From Cladorhizidae sp. MBARI D1340-BT2 (Eukaryota; Porifera; Demospongiae; Poecilosclerida; Cladorhizidae), in NCBI GenBank assembly GCA_028752905.1, contig JAQNBH010000212.1, forward strand, positions 1 through 64,000: DNA of 64,000 nucleotides, given 5' to 3'. Below the pieces are notes generated by a model. The model worked only from the letters and a program-made list of their open reading frames with translations. It was not told the DNA's origin and made no database searches. Shown piece by piece: positions 39,142 through 53,656 of the stretch. Every line of letters begins with the position of its first letter. The first letter of the stretch is position 1. The position numbers were made by a program, and so were the translations under genes.

Positions 39142-39214
39142 CGGGGGTTGGCCAAATGGCAAAGGCATTAAGTTTTGATCTTAATTATTATGGGTTCGAG
39201 TCCCTTGCCCCCGA
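39142..39214 (+). tRNA. trnQ: tRNA-Gln (UUG), copy
   Basis: Same as 3540-3612. Confidence 0.92.
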
Positions 39215-39215
39215 T

Positions 39216-39935
39216 ATGTTAAATACTTATTTTGATCAATTCTGTGTAGTAGAGTTAATAACCCAGAATCGAGTCGGGGTTTTTACTAATTCTTCAATGA
39301 TGGTAATATACGGAGTTAGCGTGATTTGGTTGTTATTTAAAGGGGGGGAGTTAATCCCCCATCGTTGGCAGTTAATAATGGAATTAATTCACAGTAATGT
39401 GCGCTCCGTTGTTTCTGAGGGTTTAAGAAAAGCAGGTGAAAAGTATTTTCCTTTTGTTTTATGCCTTTTTTTATTTATAGTTATATTAAATATTTTGGGG
39501 CTTTTGCCTTACGTATTTACTCCAACTGCACATTTAGTAGTGACCTTCGGTTTATCATTATCAATAATGATGGGAGTAACTTTATTAGGGGTTCTAACTT
39601 TTAAAATTGAGTTTGTAAGTATATTAGTGCCTCGGGGGGTGCCCCTAATATTAGCCCCTATATTGGGAGTAATAGAGACACTAAGTTATATGATAAGGGC
39701 GCTATCTTTAGGTCTTCGGTTAGGGGCGAATATATCTGCAGGGCATTTATTATTTGCGATTTTATCCGGGTTTTCCTTAAATTTGTTTTTTAATGGGTAT
39801 TTGTTTTTAGGGTGTTTTTTGATATTTCTAATGGCGTCTATTGCGCTATTGGAGATGATGGTGGCAGTAATTCAGGCGTATGTGTTTAGTTTATTAACCA
39901 CCATTTATTTAGGGGACACAATTGCCCTACATTAA
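39216..39935 (+). CDS. atp6: ATP synthase F0 subunit a, copy
   Basis: 239 residues, unchanged. Confidence 0.97.
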   Translation: MLNTYFDQFCVVELITQNRVGVFTNSSMMVIYGVSVIWLLFKGGELIPHRWQLIMELIHSNVRSVVSEGLRKAGEKYFPFVLCLFLFIVILNILGLLPYVFTPTAHLVVTFGLSLSIMMGVTLLGVLTFKIEFVSILVPRGVPLILAPILGVIETLSYMIRALSLGLRLGANISAGHLLFAILSGFSLNLFFNGYLFLGCFLIFLMASIALLEMMVAVIQAYVFSLLTTIYLGDTIALH

Positions 39936-40005
39936 AAAAGGGGGTTTATTTCTTTCTGGGGTGGAACATGTGGGAGGCGTCAAGAGGCCCTTAATTATGT
40001 TATAA

Positions 40006-40290
<285 letters not shown>

Positions 40291-40315
40291 TTTTTAAATT
40301 TTTAATTTTAATTTA

Positions 40316-40387
40316 GACATAGTAGCTTAAGGGATAAAGCGTAAGACTGTTAATCTTAGTATATTAGTTCAATTCTAATTTATGTCG
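40316..40387 (+). tRNA. trnN: tRNA-Asn (GUU), copy
   Basis: Same as 4714-4785, but the hub behind it leads to trnE. Confidence 0.9.
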
Positions 40388-40418
40388 GATGCAATAAGTC
40401 TATATATCTAGGAGATCG

Positions 40419-40445
40419 ATGTATATATTAGTATTATTTCTGCCT
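40419..40445 (+). pseudogene. nad5: nad5 stub, copy (trnN to trnE path)
   Basis: Nine nad5 codons, then the nad2 18-mer and trnE. The trnN-hub-trnE order here is the likely parental one for the stub. Confidence 0.85.
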
Positions 40446-40457
40446 ATGGGGGGGGGC

Positions 40458-40528
40458 GCTTCTATAGTCTAGGGGTAAGACATTAGGTTTTCAATTTAAG
40501 TAGAAGGGTTCGATTCCCTTTAGGAGTA
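40458..40528 (+). tRNA. trnE: tRNA-Glu (UUC), copy
   Basis: Same as 17834-17904. Confidence 0.9.
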
Positions 40529-40534
40529 TTTTAT

Positions 40535-41077
40535 ATGGTGAGCGTGTTTTCAGTGGTTTTGATTTTTTGTGGGGTTCTGGTCATTTCGGCATTAAACTCA
40601 GTACATTCAGTGCTTTGGTTAATAGGGGGCTTTACAAGTGCTATTGTACTTTTTATTTTTTTGGAAGTGGATTTTATTGCCTTGATTTTTTTAATAGTCT
40701 ATGTAGGGGCGATAGCTATTTTATTTTTATTTGTAATAATGATGTTAAATTTAGCGGATTTCAGGGACTTATTTGATATGTCAAATTATATGTTAGCCGG
40801 GTTTATAATAGGAATGGGCATATTTTTAGAGGTCTTAATTTATTTTAGCTGGGGGCTTAAGGGCTTATCGGGGGGAGTGGGGTATTTTAGGTGAGACTTT
40901 ATTGAAAGATTTTCGAATATTGACGGGTTGGGGGGTGTTATATATACAAATTATGCTTATTTCTTTATTTTGGCTAGTTTTATTTTATTGGTGGCTATGG
41001 TGGGGGCTATTATACTCACTTTTTCAGTGAGGAATGAAATTAAAAGACAAGAGATTTTTATTCAAATCAGTCGTTAA
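40535..41077 (+). CDS. nad6: NADH dehydrogenase subunit 6, copy
   Basis: 180 residues, unchanged. Confidence 0.95.
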
Positions 41078-41101
41078 GGCAATAACTTTTTTATATGACC
41101 G

Positions 41102-41437
41102 ATCCAATATTATTTCTCCAATAATACCTAGTTATGTTAAAATGGCGCCTTTATTATTAAGTTTGTTAGGGGCATTATTGGCTCTTGTGGTATATGATCG
41201 CGGCTTAGTTGAGAAGGGAGGGTTGTATTTAAATTATGTCTTTTATACTTTTTTTAATTCGGGTTGACAGTTTAATTATGTTATAAATCATTTTTTGACT
41301 TTTAATTTGTTAAATTTGGGGCATTTGGTTACTTATCGGGTGATTGATAGAGGATTATTAGAAATAATGGGGCCTAAGGGGATATCTCGGATATTGATAA
41401 GATTAACTCAAAACATCAGTAATTTACAATCTGGGAT
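41102..41437 (+). pseudogene. nad5: 336-bp nad5 piece joined to trnS
   Basis: Equals nad5 6250-6585, cut before the last membrane span. The open frame (from ATG 41034) continues through trnS. This is the only place where the piece ends at this point, 8 nt before the intact tRNA-Ser. Confidence 0.87.
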
Positions 41438-41445
41438 TATTATAG

Positions 41446-41518
41446 GGAAGAGGTGGCACAAGGGTAATGCACCTGTCTTGAAAATAGAAAATGTCGGTTC
41501 GATTCCGGCCCTCTTCTG
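41446..41518 (+). tRNA. trnS: tRNA-Ser (UGA), the only intact copy
   Basis: Acceptor ggaagag/ctcttct, a D arm (ggcacaagggtaatgc), an anticodon loop cttgaaa with TGA, and a T arm cggttcgattccg. All other copies carry only its last 44 nt. Directly upstream of nad4. Confidence 0.88.
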
Positions 41519-41551
41519 GGTATACTATAGAGTTTGATTCTTATATGATCA

Positions 41552-43012
41552 ATGTTAAAATCAGTACTAATATTGCCTCTAATGGGGATGGTGGCTCTAT
41601 TAATAACCCCTAGAAATGAGATAATGCGTTTATGGAAAGTAGGCTTAGAATGGTCTGTATTGACATTAACCGGGACTATTCTTTTATGGTCCTCTTTTGA
41701 TGGGGCGGGGCAATTTCAAGTGGTTCACCGGTTAGAGTGGATGCCTAGTGTAGAGCCGGAATTCGGGGTTATTGTTTTAGGGGTTGATGGGATATCTATT
41801 TTTTTTATAATATTGACGGCTTTATTAATACCTATTAGTGTTTTAATAAGTTTAAAGTCGATCAAGTTTTTGATAAAGGAGTTTCTATTATGTTTGTTGT
41901 TTATAGAAGAATTACTAATAGGGGTTTTTACAGTATTAGATTTAGTTGGGTTTTATATCTTATTTGAGGGGATTTTAATTCCTATGTTTTTAATAATTGG
42001 TATTTGGGGTTCGAGGGAGGAGAAAATCAAGGCTTCTTATTATTTTTTTTTTTATACTTTTCTGGGTTCAGTTTTTATGCTATTAGGGATATTTACGCTT
42101 TATGGTAATGCGGGGAGTACTGATTATCAAATTTTATGTTGTTTAAAAATAGAAAAAGGCTTACAATATTTAGTTTTTTGAGGTTTTTTTTTTAGTTTAG
42201 CTATTAAAATCCCCAAAATACCTTTTCATATTTGATTACCCCAGGCGCATGTGGAGGCCCCTGTGGCGGGTTCTGTGATTTTAGCGGGGGTTTTATTAAA
42301 ATTAGGGGGCTATGGCTTTATTAGGTTTTTGTGGGCTTTATTTCCCGACGCCTCCGAATATTTTTCCCCTTTAATTATGAGTTTGAGTTTATTTGCGATT
42401 ATTTATGGAGGTTTAACTACTTGTCGGCAGGTAGATTTAAAGCGTATAATTGCTTATTCTTCAGTGGCTCATATGGGATTGGTAACGGCTGGGGTTTTTA
42501 GCCATACAATTCAGGGTTTAGTAGCTGCTATTTTTTTAATGTTAGCTCATGGTTTAGTGAGTTCAGCTTTATTTATGGCAATTACTTTTTTATATGACCG
42601 ATATCGAACTCGTTTAATAAAATATTATCGTGGGATGGTTATAACTATGCCGTTGTTTGGTATGTTATTGTTGATTTTAGTTTTGGCGAACGCTTCTATC
42701 CCTTTAAGTTGTAGCTTTATCGGTGAGTTTTTGTCTTTATTGGCGGCTTTTGAGTATAGTATTTTAGCGGGTTTATTGGCTTCGACGGGGATAGTGATAT
42801 CTGCGGGGTACTCGATTTATGTGTATAATAGAGTGTGTTTTGGGTTGTTTTCGAAATATATTTATTTTTCAAGGGACTTAAATCGTCGGGAGTTTTATAG
42901 TTTATTGCCCTTGATAATCTTAATAGTTTTAATGGGGGTATTTCCTTTTTTGGGGATAGATGTGGTAAAGGGGGCTATTATATTTCAAGAATGACCATGG
43001 ATTTGGGTATAA
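41552..43012 (+). CDS. nad4: NADH dehydrogenase subunit 4, copy behind intact trnS
   Basis: 486 residues. The leader still contains the 26-bp cox2 patch, so that patch is not tied to the broken trnS. Confidence 0.97.
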
Positions 43013-43019
43013 GATTGAA

Positions 43020-44372
43020 ATGGCAGGAACATTATTATTAAGTTTGTCAGTGTTAATATTAGTAGTTTATGGTTTAAGAAGATGGGTGCTAAGGGTTACT
43101 ATTATGGTGATGGCATTAGTGGGCTTTACTAGTATTTGGTTTGAGGGGTGTTTTCTGCCTATGGGGGGGTATGGGTTATTAACCAGTAGTTGAGTGGACG
43201 TATCTAGGGGGATGCTTGTAATTGCTTGCTTATCATTATTATTAGTATATAGTTCGAAAAATACAGATCCGGAGGAGGGGGATTCTTGGATTTTGTTGGT
43301 GTTAATGGTATTATTGGGGTCTTTACTATTAGTTTCTTCGGTAAATTGGGTTTGCATATATTTAGCTTTAGAGTTACAAACTTTAATACTTTTTATTTTA
43401 GTGGCAAAAACAAATAGTGCCTATGGTACAGAAGCAGGATTAAAGTATTTGGTTTTAGGGGCGATTTCTTCTGGGTTATTTTTATTTGGGTGTGCTTTAT
43501 TATACGGGGCCTCTGGGGAGACGAGCGCTCAAGGGATTAATTCAGTATTAATGGGGCAGGGGGGGAAAATATTTCTGACCATATCGTTATTATTTAAATT
43601 ATCGGCGGCCCCCTTTCATATGTGGGCTCCCGATGTGTATGAGGGCGCGCCTACCATAAGTACCGCTCTATTGGTTATAATACCCAAAATAGGGGTTTTT
43701 ACAGTATTAGTACAAGTGGGTTTAGTAAGTAATGTGATTCTTTTTTGTGGGGTTATGTCTATTATTTATGGAGCAGCGGGGGCTTTAAATCAAACTAAAA
43801 TGAAGCGTTTATTGGCCTATAGTGGGGTCGGGCATATGGGGTTTATTCTTTTAGGGGTTGGAATCGGGTCTTTTGAAAGTATTCAGGCCAGTTTAATATA
43901 CATGATAATATATACTGTAATGTCAGTGTGTGTGTTTTCAGTGCTTTTATCTTTAAAATTAACTCGGGTTCTTATAATTGAGGCTAGTAGTTTATCTAGG
44001 GATAATTTGGTAATAGCTTTTACATTAGGTTTAACGTTTTTATCTACTGCGGGGATCCCGCCTTTAGCGGGGTTTTTAGGTAAATGGTGAGTATTATTAT
44101 CGGGGATGTCCAGTGGCTATTTTTTAATTTGTCTGGCCGTAGTAATGGCCTCCGTAATAGGTGGGGTTTATTATGTGAGGATGGTTCAAATAATATATTT
44201 TACAAACTATTTTTTGTTAACTTGGCAAAAAGTTCTAAATAGATCAGATGTAATAAAATTTAGGAAGTCAATCCCTTTGGGGGGTGCTATTTTTATTATT
44301 CTGTTTTTAATGGTGTCACCCAATTGAATGTTACAGATGGCCCATGATGCTACAATAAGTCTATATATCTAG
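43020..44372 (+). CDS. nad2: NADH dehydrogenase subunit 2, copy
   Basis: 450 residues, unchanged. Confidence 0.96.
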
Positions 44373-44379
44373 GAGATCG

Positions 44380-46221
44380 ATGTATATATTAGTATTATTT
44401 CTGCCTTTATTAAGTGCAATAGTATCTGGATTATTTGGAAGGAAAATAGGGAGAAAGGGGACAGGTACATTAACGTCTGGTTGTATGGGTATTAGTCTGG
44501 TTGTCTCTTGTTGGATTTTTTATGAGACAATTTTAAACTCTTCAGTTACTTATATAAAGTTATGAAAATGGTTTGATTCAGAGTTGTTAACTACTTATTT
44601 TGGGTTACAATTTGATAGTTTAACTTCAATTATGTTGGTAGTAATAACTAGTATATCGGTATTAGTTCATATTTATTCAACTGGGTATATGTCGGATGAT
44701 CCTCATCTGCCCCGATTTATGTCTTATTTATCACTATTTACTTTTTTAATGATGGTATTAGTCACAAGTGATAATTATGCTCAGTTATTTATAGGTTGAG
44801 AAGGAGTGGGGCTATGTTCTTATCTTTTAATAAATTTCTGGTTTACAAGGATAAAAGCGAATAAGGGGGCAATGAAGGCTATGTTAATAAATCGAGTGGG
44901 GGATATAGGGGTAGTTTTGGCTATGATAAAGATTATTGAAGAGTTTGGGGGCTTAGAATATTCAACTGTTGGTAGTGTTTTGAGTGGCCCGGGCTATATT
45001 AATAAAGAAGGTCTTACTATAATTAGTTTATTATTATTTTTCGGGGGAGTGGGGAAATCGGCTCAATTAGGTTTACATACTTGATTACCAGATGCGATGG
45101 AAGGTCCTACCCCGGTATCTGCCTTAATACATGCGGCGACAATGGTAACGGCTGGGGTTTTTTTAATAATAAGATCCGCCCCTTTTTTTGAGGGTTCTCC
45201 TTTAGCTTTAACTATAATAACTATAGGGGGGGCTTTAACGGCTCTTTTTGCGGCTAGTGTGGGGATAGTTCAAAATGATTTGAAAAAAGTAATTGCTTAT
45301 TCTACTTGTAGTCAATTAGGTTATATGGTAATGATCTGTGGTTTATCGAGTTATTATGTTAGTTTATTTCATTTGGTGAATCATGCTTTTTTTAAGGCTT
45401 TATTGTTTTTAAGTGCTGGCTCTGTTATACATGCCATTAGTGATGAGCAGGATATGCGAAAAATGGGGGGGGTGATAAAATCTCTTCCCTTTTCTTATGT
45501 TATGATTTTAATCGGGTCCTTATCATTAATCGGGTTCCCTTATTTAACAGGGTTTTATTCAAAAGATTTGATATTGGAGTTAGTGTATGAGAAGCATTGT
45601 ATGGTTTTTGCTTATTGATTGGGTAGTTTTTCTGTTTTATTAACTGCGTTTTATTCCATAAGGTTAATTTATTTAACATTTATAACTAATACCAATTCGA
45701 AAAAGGAGGTATTTATAAAAGTGCATGAGTCAAATTGAAACATAATTTTTCCTTTACTTTTATTGGCCTTTGGAAGTATATTTGTGGGGTATTTGGGAAA
45801 AGAGTTAATATTATCCAATATTATTTCTCCAATAATACCTAGTTATGTTAAAATGGCGCCTTTATTATTAAGTTTGTTAGGGGCATTATTGGCTCTTGTG
45901 GTATATGATCGCGGCTTAGTTGAGAAGGGAGGGTTGTATTTAAATTATGTCTTTTATACTTTTTTTAATTCGGGTTGACAGTTTAATTATGTTATAAATC
46001 ATTTTTTGACTTTTAATTTGTTAAATTTGGGGCATTTGGTTACTTATCGGGTGATTGATAGAGGATTATTAGAAATAATGGGGCCTAAGGGGATATCTCG
46101 GATATTGATAAGATTAACTCAAAACATCAGTAATTTACAATCTGGGATGGTGTTTAATTATGTTTTAATAACGGTCATATTTACGGGTTTATTTCTTTCT
46201 GGGGTGGAACATTATTATTAA
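44380..46221 (+). CDS. nad5: NADH dehydrogenase subunit 5, full-length copy
   Basis: 613 residues, followed by trnT and the intact cox1. Confidence 0.97.
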
Positions 46222-46243
46222 GTTTGTCAGTGTTAATATTCCC

Positions 46244-46314
46244 GCCTCTATAGTTTAATAGAAAAACATTTGTCTTGTAAACAAAAATTATAAGTGCGAT
46301 TCTTGTTGGAGGCT
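46244..46314 (+). tRNA. trnT: tRNA-Thr (UGU), copy
   Basis: Same as 6681-6751. Confidence 0.92.
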
Positions 46315-46324
46315 TTACTAGTAC

Positions 46325-47893
<1,569 letters not shown>

Positions 47894-47925
47894 TAACATA
47901 GAAACCCCACCACTTTATAGCGGGG

Positions 47926-47998
47926 CGGGGGTTGGCCAAATGGCAAAGGCATTAAGTTTTGATCTTAATTATTATGGGTTCGAGTCCCTTGCCCCCGA
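47926..47998 (+). tRNA. trnQ: tRNA-Gln (UUG), copy
   Basis: Same as 3540-3612, here behind intact cox1 (likely parental context). Confidence 0.92.
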
Positions 47999-47999
47999 T

Positions 48000-48719
48000 A
48001 TGTTAAATACTTATTTTGATCAATTCTGTGTAGTAGAGTTAATAACCCAGAATCGAGTCGGGGTTTTTACTAATTCTTCAATGATGGTAATATACGGAGT
48101 TAGCGTGATTTGGTTGTTATTTAAAGGGGGGGAGTTAATCCCCCATCGTTGGCAGTTAATAATGGAATTAATTCACAGTAATGTGCGCTCCGTTGTTTCT
48201 GAGGGTTTAAGAAAAGCAGGTGAAAAGTATTTTCCTTTTGTTTTATGCCTTTTTTTATTTATAGTTATATTAAATATTTTGGGGCTTTTGCCTTACGTAT
48301 TTACTCCAACTGCACATTTAGTAGTGACCTTCGGTTTATCATTATCAATAATGATGGGAGTAACTTTATTAGGGGTTCTAACTTTTAAAATTGAGTTTGT
48401 AAGTATATTAGTGCCTCGGGGGGTGCCCCTAATATTAGCCCCTATATTGGGAGTAATAGAGACACTAAGTTATATGATAAGGGCGCTATCTTTAGGTCTT
48501 CGGTTAGGGGCGAATATATCTGCAGGGCATTTATTATTTGCGATTTTATCCGGGTTTTCCTTAAATTTGTTTTTTAATGGGTATTTGTTTTTAGGGTGTT
48601 TTTTGATATTTCTAATGGCGTCTATTGCGCTATTGGAGATGATGGTGGCAGTAATTCAGGCGTATGTGTTTAGTTTATTAACCACCATTTATTTAGGGGA
48701 CACAATTGCCCTACATTAA
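48000..48719 (+). CDS. atp6: ATP synthase F0 subunit a, copy
   Basis: 239 residues, unchanged. Confidence 0.97.
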   Translation: MLNTYFDQFCVVELITQNRVGVFTNSSMMVIYGVSVIWLLFKGGELIPHRWQLIMELIHSNVRSVVSEGLRKAGEKYFPFVLCLFLFIVILNILGLLPYVFTPTAHLVVTFGLSLSIMMGVTLLGVLTFKIEFVSILVPRGVPLILAPILGVIETLSYMIRALSLGLRLGANISAGHLLFAILSGFSLNLFFNGYLFLGCFLIFLMASIALLEMMVAVIQAYVFSLLTTIYLGDTIALH

Positions 48720-48789
48720 AAAAGGGGGTTTATTTCTTTCTGGGGTGGAACATGTGGGAGGCGTCAAGAGGCCCTTAATTATGTTATAA

Positions 48790-49074
<285 letters not shown>

Positions 49075-49099
49075 TTTTTAAATTTTTAATTTTAATTTA

Positions 49100-49171
49100 G
49101 ACATAGTAGCTTAAGGGATAAAGCGTAAGACTGTTAATCTTAGTATATTAGTTCAATTCTAATTTATGTCG
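49100..49171 (+). tRNA. trnN: tRNA-Asn (GUU), copy
   Basis: Same as 4714-4785. Confidence 0.9.
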
Positions 49172-49202
49172 GATGCAATAAGTCTATATATCTAGGAGAT
49201 CG

Positions 49203-49229
49203 ATGTATATATTAGTATTATTTCTGCCT
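49203..49229 (+). pseudogene. nad5: nad5 stub, copy
   Basis: trnN-hub-trnE path, as at 40419. Confidence 0.85.
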
Positions 49230-49241
49230 ATGGGGGGGGGC

Positions 49242-49312
49242 GCTTCTATAGTCTAGGGGTAAGACATTAGGTTTTCAATTTAAGTAGAAGGGTTCGATTC
49301 CCTTTAGGAGTA
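49242..49312 (+). tRNA. trnE: tRNA-Glu (UUC), copy
   Basis: Same as 17834-17904. Confidence 0.9.
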
Positions 49313-49318
49313 TTTTAT

Positions 49319-49861
49319 ATGGTGAGCGTGTTTTCAGTGGTTTTGATTTTTTGTGGGGTTCTGGTCATTTCGGCATTAAACTCAGTACATTCAGTGCTTT
49401 GGTTAATAGGGGGCTTTACAAGTGCTATTGTACTTTTTATTTTTTTGGAAGTGGATTTTATTGCCTTGATTTTTTTAATAGTCTATGTAGGGGCGATAGC
49501 TATTTTATTTTTATTTGTAATAATGATGTTAAATTTAGCGGATTTCAGGGACTTATTTGATATGTCAAATTATATGTTAGCCGGGTTTATAATAGGAATG
49601 GGCATATTTTTAGAGGTCTTAATTTATTTTAGCTGGGGGCTTAAGGGCTTATCGGGGGGAGTGGGGTATTTTAGGTGAGACTTTATTGAAAGATTTTCGA
49701 ATATTGACGGGTTGGGGGGTGTTATATATACAAATTATGCTTATTTCTTTATTTTGGCTAGTTTTATTTTATTGGTGGCTATGGTGGGGGCTATTATACT
49801 CACTTTTTCAGTGAGGAATGAAATTAAAAGACAAGAGATTTTTATTCAAATCAGTCGTTAA
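49319..49861 (+). CDS. nad6: NADH dehydrogenase subunit 6, copy
   Basis: 180 residues, unchanged. Confidence 0.95.
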
Positions 49862-50129
49862 GGCAATAACTTTTTTATATGACCGATCCAATATTATTTC
49901 TCCAATAATACCTAGTTATGTTAAAATGGCGCCTTTATTATTAAGTTTGTTAGGGGCATTATTGGCTCTTGTGGTATATGATCGCGGCTTAGTTGAGAAG
50001 GGAGGGTTGTATTTAAATTATGTCTTTTATACTTTTTTTAATTCGGGTTGACAGTTTAATTATGTTATAAATCATTTTTTGACTTTTAATTTGTTAAATT
50101 TGGGTATAAGATGTAAGAAAGTTAAATAG
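49818..50129 (+). pseudogene. nad5: 219-bp nad5 piece in a chimeric ORF, before cox3
   Basis: 49886-50104 equal nad5 6250-6468, the smallest form of the duplicated piece. The chimeric frame from ATG 49818 to TAG gives 103 residues. nad6-[nad5 piece]-cox3 is probably the parental arrangement from which the short nad5 form arose by recombination. Confidence 0.87.
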
Positions 50130-50147
50130 ATTAGTATAATTTTGTAG

Positions 50148-50936
50148 ATGGCTGAGCAAGTATACCATCCTTATCACTTAGTAGATCCTAGTCCATGGCC
50201 TTTAATAGGGGCATGTGGGTCATTTTTTACTACGGTGGGCGGGGTAACGTATTTTCATTATAGTCAAACTGGATTATTAGTAATGGGTTTAGTTATAATA
50301 ATGGGGACAATGGTAGCGTGATGGCGGGATGTGATTAGAGAGGGAACTTACCAAGGATGTCACACATATATTGTGAGGCAAGGTTTAAAATATGGTATGC
50401 TTTTATTTATACTATCAGAGGTTTGTTTATTTTTCTCTTTTTTTTGAGGGTTTTTTCACAGTAGTTTGTCACCCACTATTCAAATAGGGGGGGTTTGACC
50501 GCCCGTGGGGGTCAACCCATTAGACCCTTTTTCTATTCCTTTATTAAATACGGCTATTTTACTAAGTTCTGGTGCAACGGTGACCTGGGCCCACCATGGG
50601 CTAATTAGTGGCAAAAGAAAAGAAGCCCGAAAAAGTTTGGCTTTAACAGTTATATTGGGGTTAATATTTACTAGTTTACAGGGAATGGAGTATTATTACG
50701 CCCCTTTTACAATATCTGATTCAGTGTATGGTTCTACTTTTTTTATCACAACAGGGGCGCACGGCGGGCACGTTTTAATTGGGAGTACGTTTTTACTAAT
50801 TTGCTTATATAGATTAATAAATTTTCAATTTACCAAACATCATTATTTGGGGTTTGAGGCAGCGGCTTGATATTGGCATTTTGTTGATGTGGTGTGATTA
50901 TTTTTGTTTATTTTTATGTATTGATGAGGTGCCTAA
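50148..50936 (+). CDS. cox3: cytochrome c oxidase subunit III, copy
   Basis: 262 residues, unchanged. Confidence 0.97.
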
Positions 50937-50950
50937 AGCAAGACCATGAT

Positions 50951-51185
50951 GGGGCAATGAATTTTATAACTACAATAATAAATATGAGGGCGCCTGGGAT
51001 AACCATCGATAGAATGCCATTATTTGTTTGATCAATTTTAGTGACGGCAATTTTATTATTATTATCCTTACCTGTATTAGCTGGGGGGATTACGATGTTA
51101 TTAACCGATCGAAATTTTAACACCGCTTTTTTTGATCCTGCGGGAGGAGGGGATCCGATTTTATATCAACATTTATTTTGGTTTT
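50951..51185 (+). pseudogene. cox1: 235-bp internal cox1 piece, copy
   Basis: Between cox3 and trnK, as at 31993. Confidence 0.88.
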
Positions 51186-51258
51186 GGGTATATAGCTCAA
51201 TTGGTAGAGCTACGGGCTTTTAACCCGGAGGGGATTGGTTCGATTCCAATTGTATTTA
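51186..51258 (+). tRNA. trnK: tRNA-Lys (UUU), copy
   Basis: Same as 26197-26269. Confidence 0.9.
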
Positions 51259-51259
51259 A

Positions 51260-51469
51260 ATGCCACATTTAGATGTAGTTTCTTATTTTACACAATATAT
51301 GTGAGCAGTATTCGCTTTATTGTCCTTATTTTTTATAATGGGTTTAGGTATTTTGCCGGTTTTACAGCGACAATTAGTAGCGCGAGTTAGGGGTTCGCGT
51401 GGATTTCGAGCCGAAAAGGCCAAAAGCCCGGCCCCCGGTGAAATAATTACGTATTTACTCCAACTATAA
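51260..51469 (+). CDS. atp8: ATP synthase F0 subunit 8, copy
   Basis: 69 residues, unchanged. Confidence 0.9.
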
Positions 51470-51491
51470 ATGGGGTCCGAGGTGATAACCG

Positions 51492-52355
51492 GTTTATTTT
51501 CATATAGGCCGGGGCATGTATTATGGTAGTTATACAAAAGTGATAGTTTGAAATGTGGGAGTAGTTTTATTTTTCTTAATGATACTGACGGCTTTTATAG
51601 GTTATGTATTGCCTTGAGGGCAAATGTCTTTTTGAGCCGCTACAGTAATAACAAATTTATTATCGGCTATTCCCTATGTAGGGGAAGATATTGTTAGGTG
51701 GGTTTGAGGGGGTTTTAGTGTGTCAAATGCTACATTAAATAGGTTTTTAAGTTTACATTATTTATTTCCATTTGTATTAGTTGCCTTAGCCATTATACAT
51801 TTGATAGCTTTACACGAGGATGGTTCAAATAATCCGATTGGGGTAAAATCCGATCCGGATAAGGGTTCATTTCATTATTATTATGTTTTAAAGGATATAT
51901 ATGGGGCAGGAATATTGGGTGTATTATTGTGTATAATAGTATTTTATTTTCCTTATATATTGGGGGATGTTGAGAATTTCAAACAGGCGAATCCTTTAGT
52001 GACTCCCGCTCATATAAAACCTGAGTGATATTTTTTATTTGTTTATGCGATACTGCGTTCTATTCCAAATAAATTCGGGGGGGTTGTAGCCTTAGTTTTT
52101 AGTATACTGATTTTATTGTTTTTGCCCTATTTACATAAAAATAGATTTAAAGGGATAAGATTTAGACCTTCAAGTCAGGGACTATTTTGGTTTTTAGTAG
52201 GAGATTTTTTATTATTAATTTGAGTTGGCGGGCAACCTGTAGAAGAACCTTATATATTGATAGGACAAATAGTTTCGTTATTTTATTTTATCTATTTTTT
52301 AATTTTAACCCCTTTAATCGGAAATTTGGAAAATAAATTATTAAAATTAGTATAA
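51492..52355 (+). pseudogene. cob: cob 3' fragment behind atp8
   Basis: Equals intact cob from 60474 to its stop: His98, the second ligand pair and PEWY are kept, but the first ~94 residues are missing. It is a recombinant in which the 68-bp cob piece behind atp8 runs on into the real cob 3' end and trnP-rns. Confidence 0.9.
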
Positions 52356-52371
52356 AAGTCGGGCTGGGGAT

Positions 52372-52442
52372 CAAAATATATATTAACGGTAAATTACCTG
52401 AATTGGGATCAGGAGATATAAGTTTGAATCTTATTATTTTGA
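52372..52442 (+). tRNA. trnP: tRNA-Pro (UGG)
   Basis: Acceptor caaaata/tattttg; anticodon stem cctga/tcagg around TGG. The T loop is tttgaat. Directly before rns. Confidence 0.9.
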
Positions 52443-53656
52443 AGGAGTCCTTTGATTTTGGGGAGGATATAAAGCGAGCGGCCCTTATAATACATGTTAG
52501 GGTTAAAATCCCCGTATAAGTGAGTAATTTCTTAGAGCTAGCTAATGAAACTAGAGGGAATTTTTATTGCATAGTAAATTGATGGCTCGGAATCGTATTA
52601 GGCTTTTAGAGTTATATCTAAGCAGAGATGCGTAGTTGAGAGACCACGCTTCCACTGAAACAAGGGGGAGTCTTGTTTAGAGGCTGCAGTAAAGAATATT
52701 GTGCAATGTATGAAAGTATGACACAGAGATGTCGCAAATAAAGCTGTCTAATATACGTGCCAGCAGACGCGGTTAAACGTAAGGCTTAAGTTTTTTTCAT
52801 AAAAGGCGTAAAGGGTAGGTAAGTGTGAGATGGGATAAGGAGGTTTTAAAGGGGTAAATGGAATGATTTATGAAAGAATGAAAAGTTGGGATATAAGTTG
52901 GAATATCAAGGATGTAGGTAAATTACTAGTTAAAACCTAAAAGCTGATATACGAAAGCTGGGACAGCAAACAGGGGGGAGTCCTGGTAGTCCTTGCTGTA
53001 AACTATGAATTTTAGATTTTTTAAGAATCTATGATAACTTAAGAAAATTTGGCCTGGAGACTATGATCGCAAGATTAAAATTTAAAAAATTTGGCGGTTC
53101 ATTGACGTCATTAGAGAAGCGTGTGGTTTAATTCGATGATCCGCGAATAATTTTACCAAAACTGGAAGGAGATGTGGGGGGGGATTTAAGTAACTACATA
53201 GGCCCGGTATTGCATGGCCGTCGGCAGTTTGTGTTTTGAAAGAAATAGAATAGGCTCAGCCCTAGGTTATTATTAAGTTAATAATAAGGGAGAAGGTCAG
53301 GTCGTTATGTTCCTAATGTTTTGGGCTATACATGCGCTATATTTATGTATAAATAAAAAAGGTTGGTTGAAAAGTAAAAAATCGGAATAGTCTTTGAAAG
53401 AGAGAGTATGAAGAAGGATTTAATAGTAATTGGAGAGTAGGGCGCTCTGGTGAATAATTATTCAGTGTTCGTACAAATCGCCCGTCACCTTAACTAAGTA
53501 AACGTTTTTTAAGGATAAAGTTATAAGATAAGAGGAAAAACTTTAGGAGAATAAGTAAAAGTAAAGGCGTATTCTGGGGCTTTATATCATGAAATATTTA
53601 TGAGGTCGAGAAAGTCGTAACAGAGTGAGAGGATTGGAAAATGTTCTTGGATTAAT
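52443..53656 (+). rRNA. rns: small-subunit (12S-type) ribosomal RNA
   Basis: Begins just after trnP with a helix-1 region resembling the bacterial gagtttgat...gagcggc...acatg pattern. It has the 530 loop (gtgccagcagacgcgg, 52757) and the 3' part with tcgcccgtcacc and gaagtcgtaacag. About 1.21 kb; the ends are set by the flanking tRNAs and are approximate. A second copy lies 8982 bp downstream. Confidence 0.93.
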
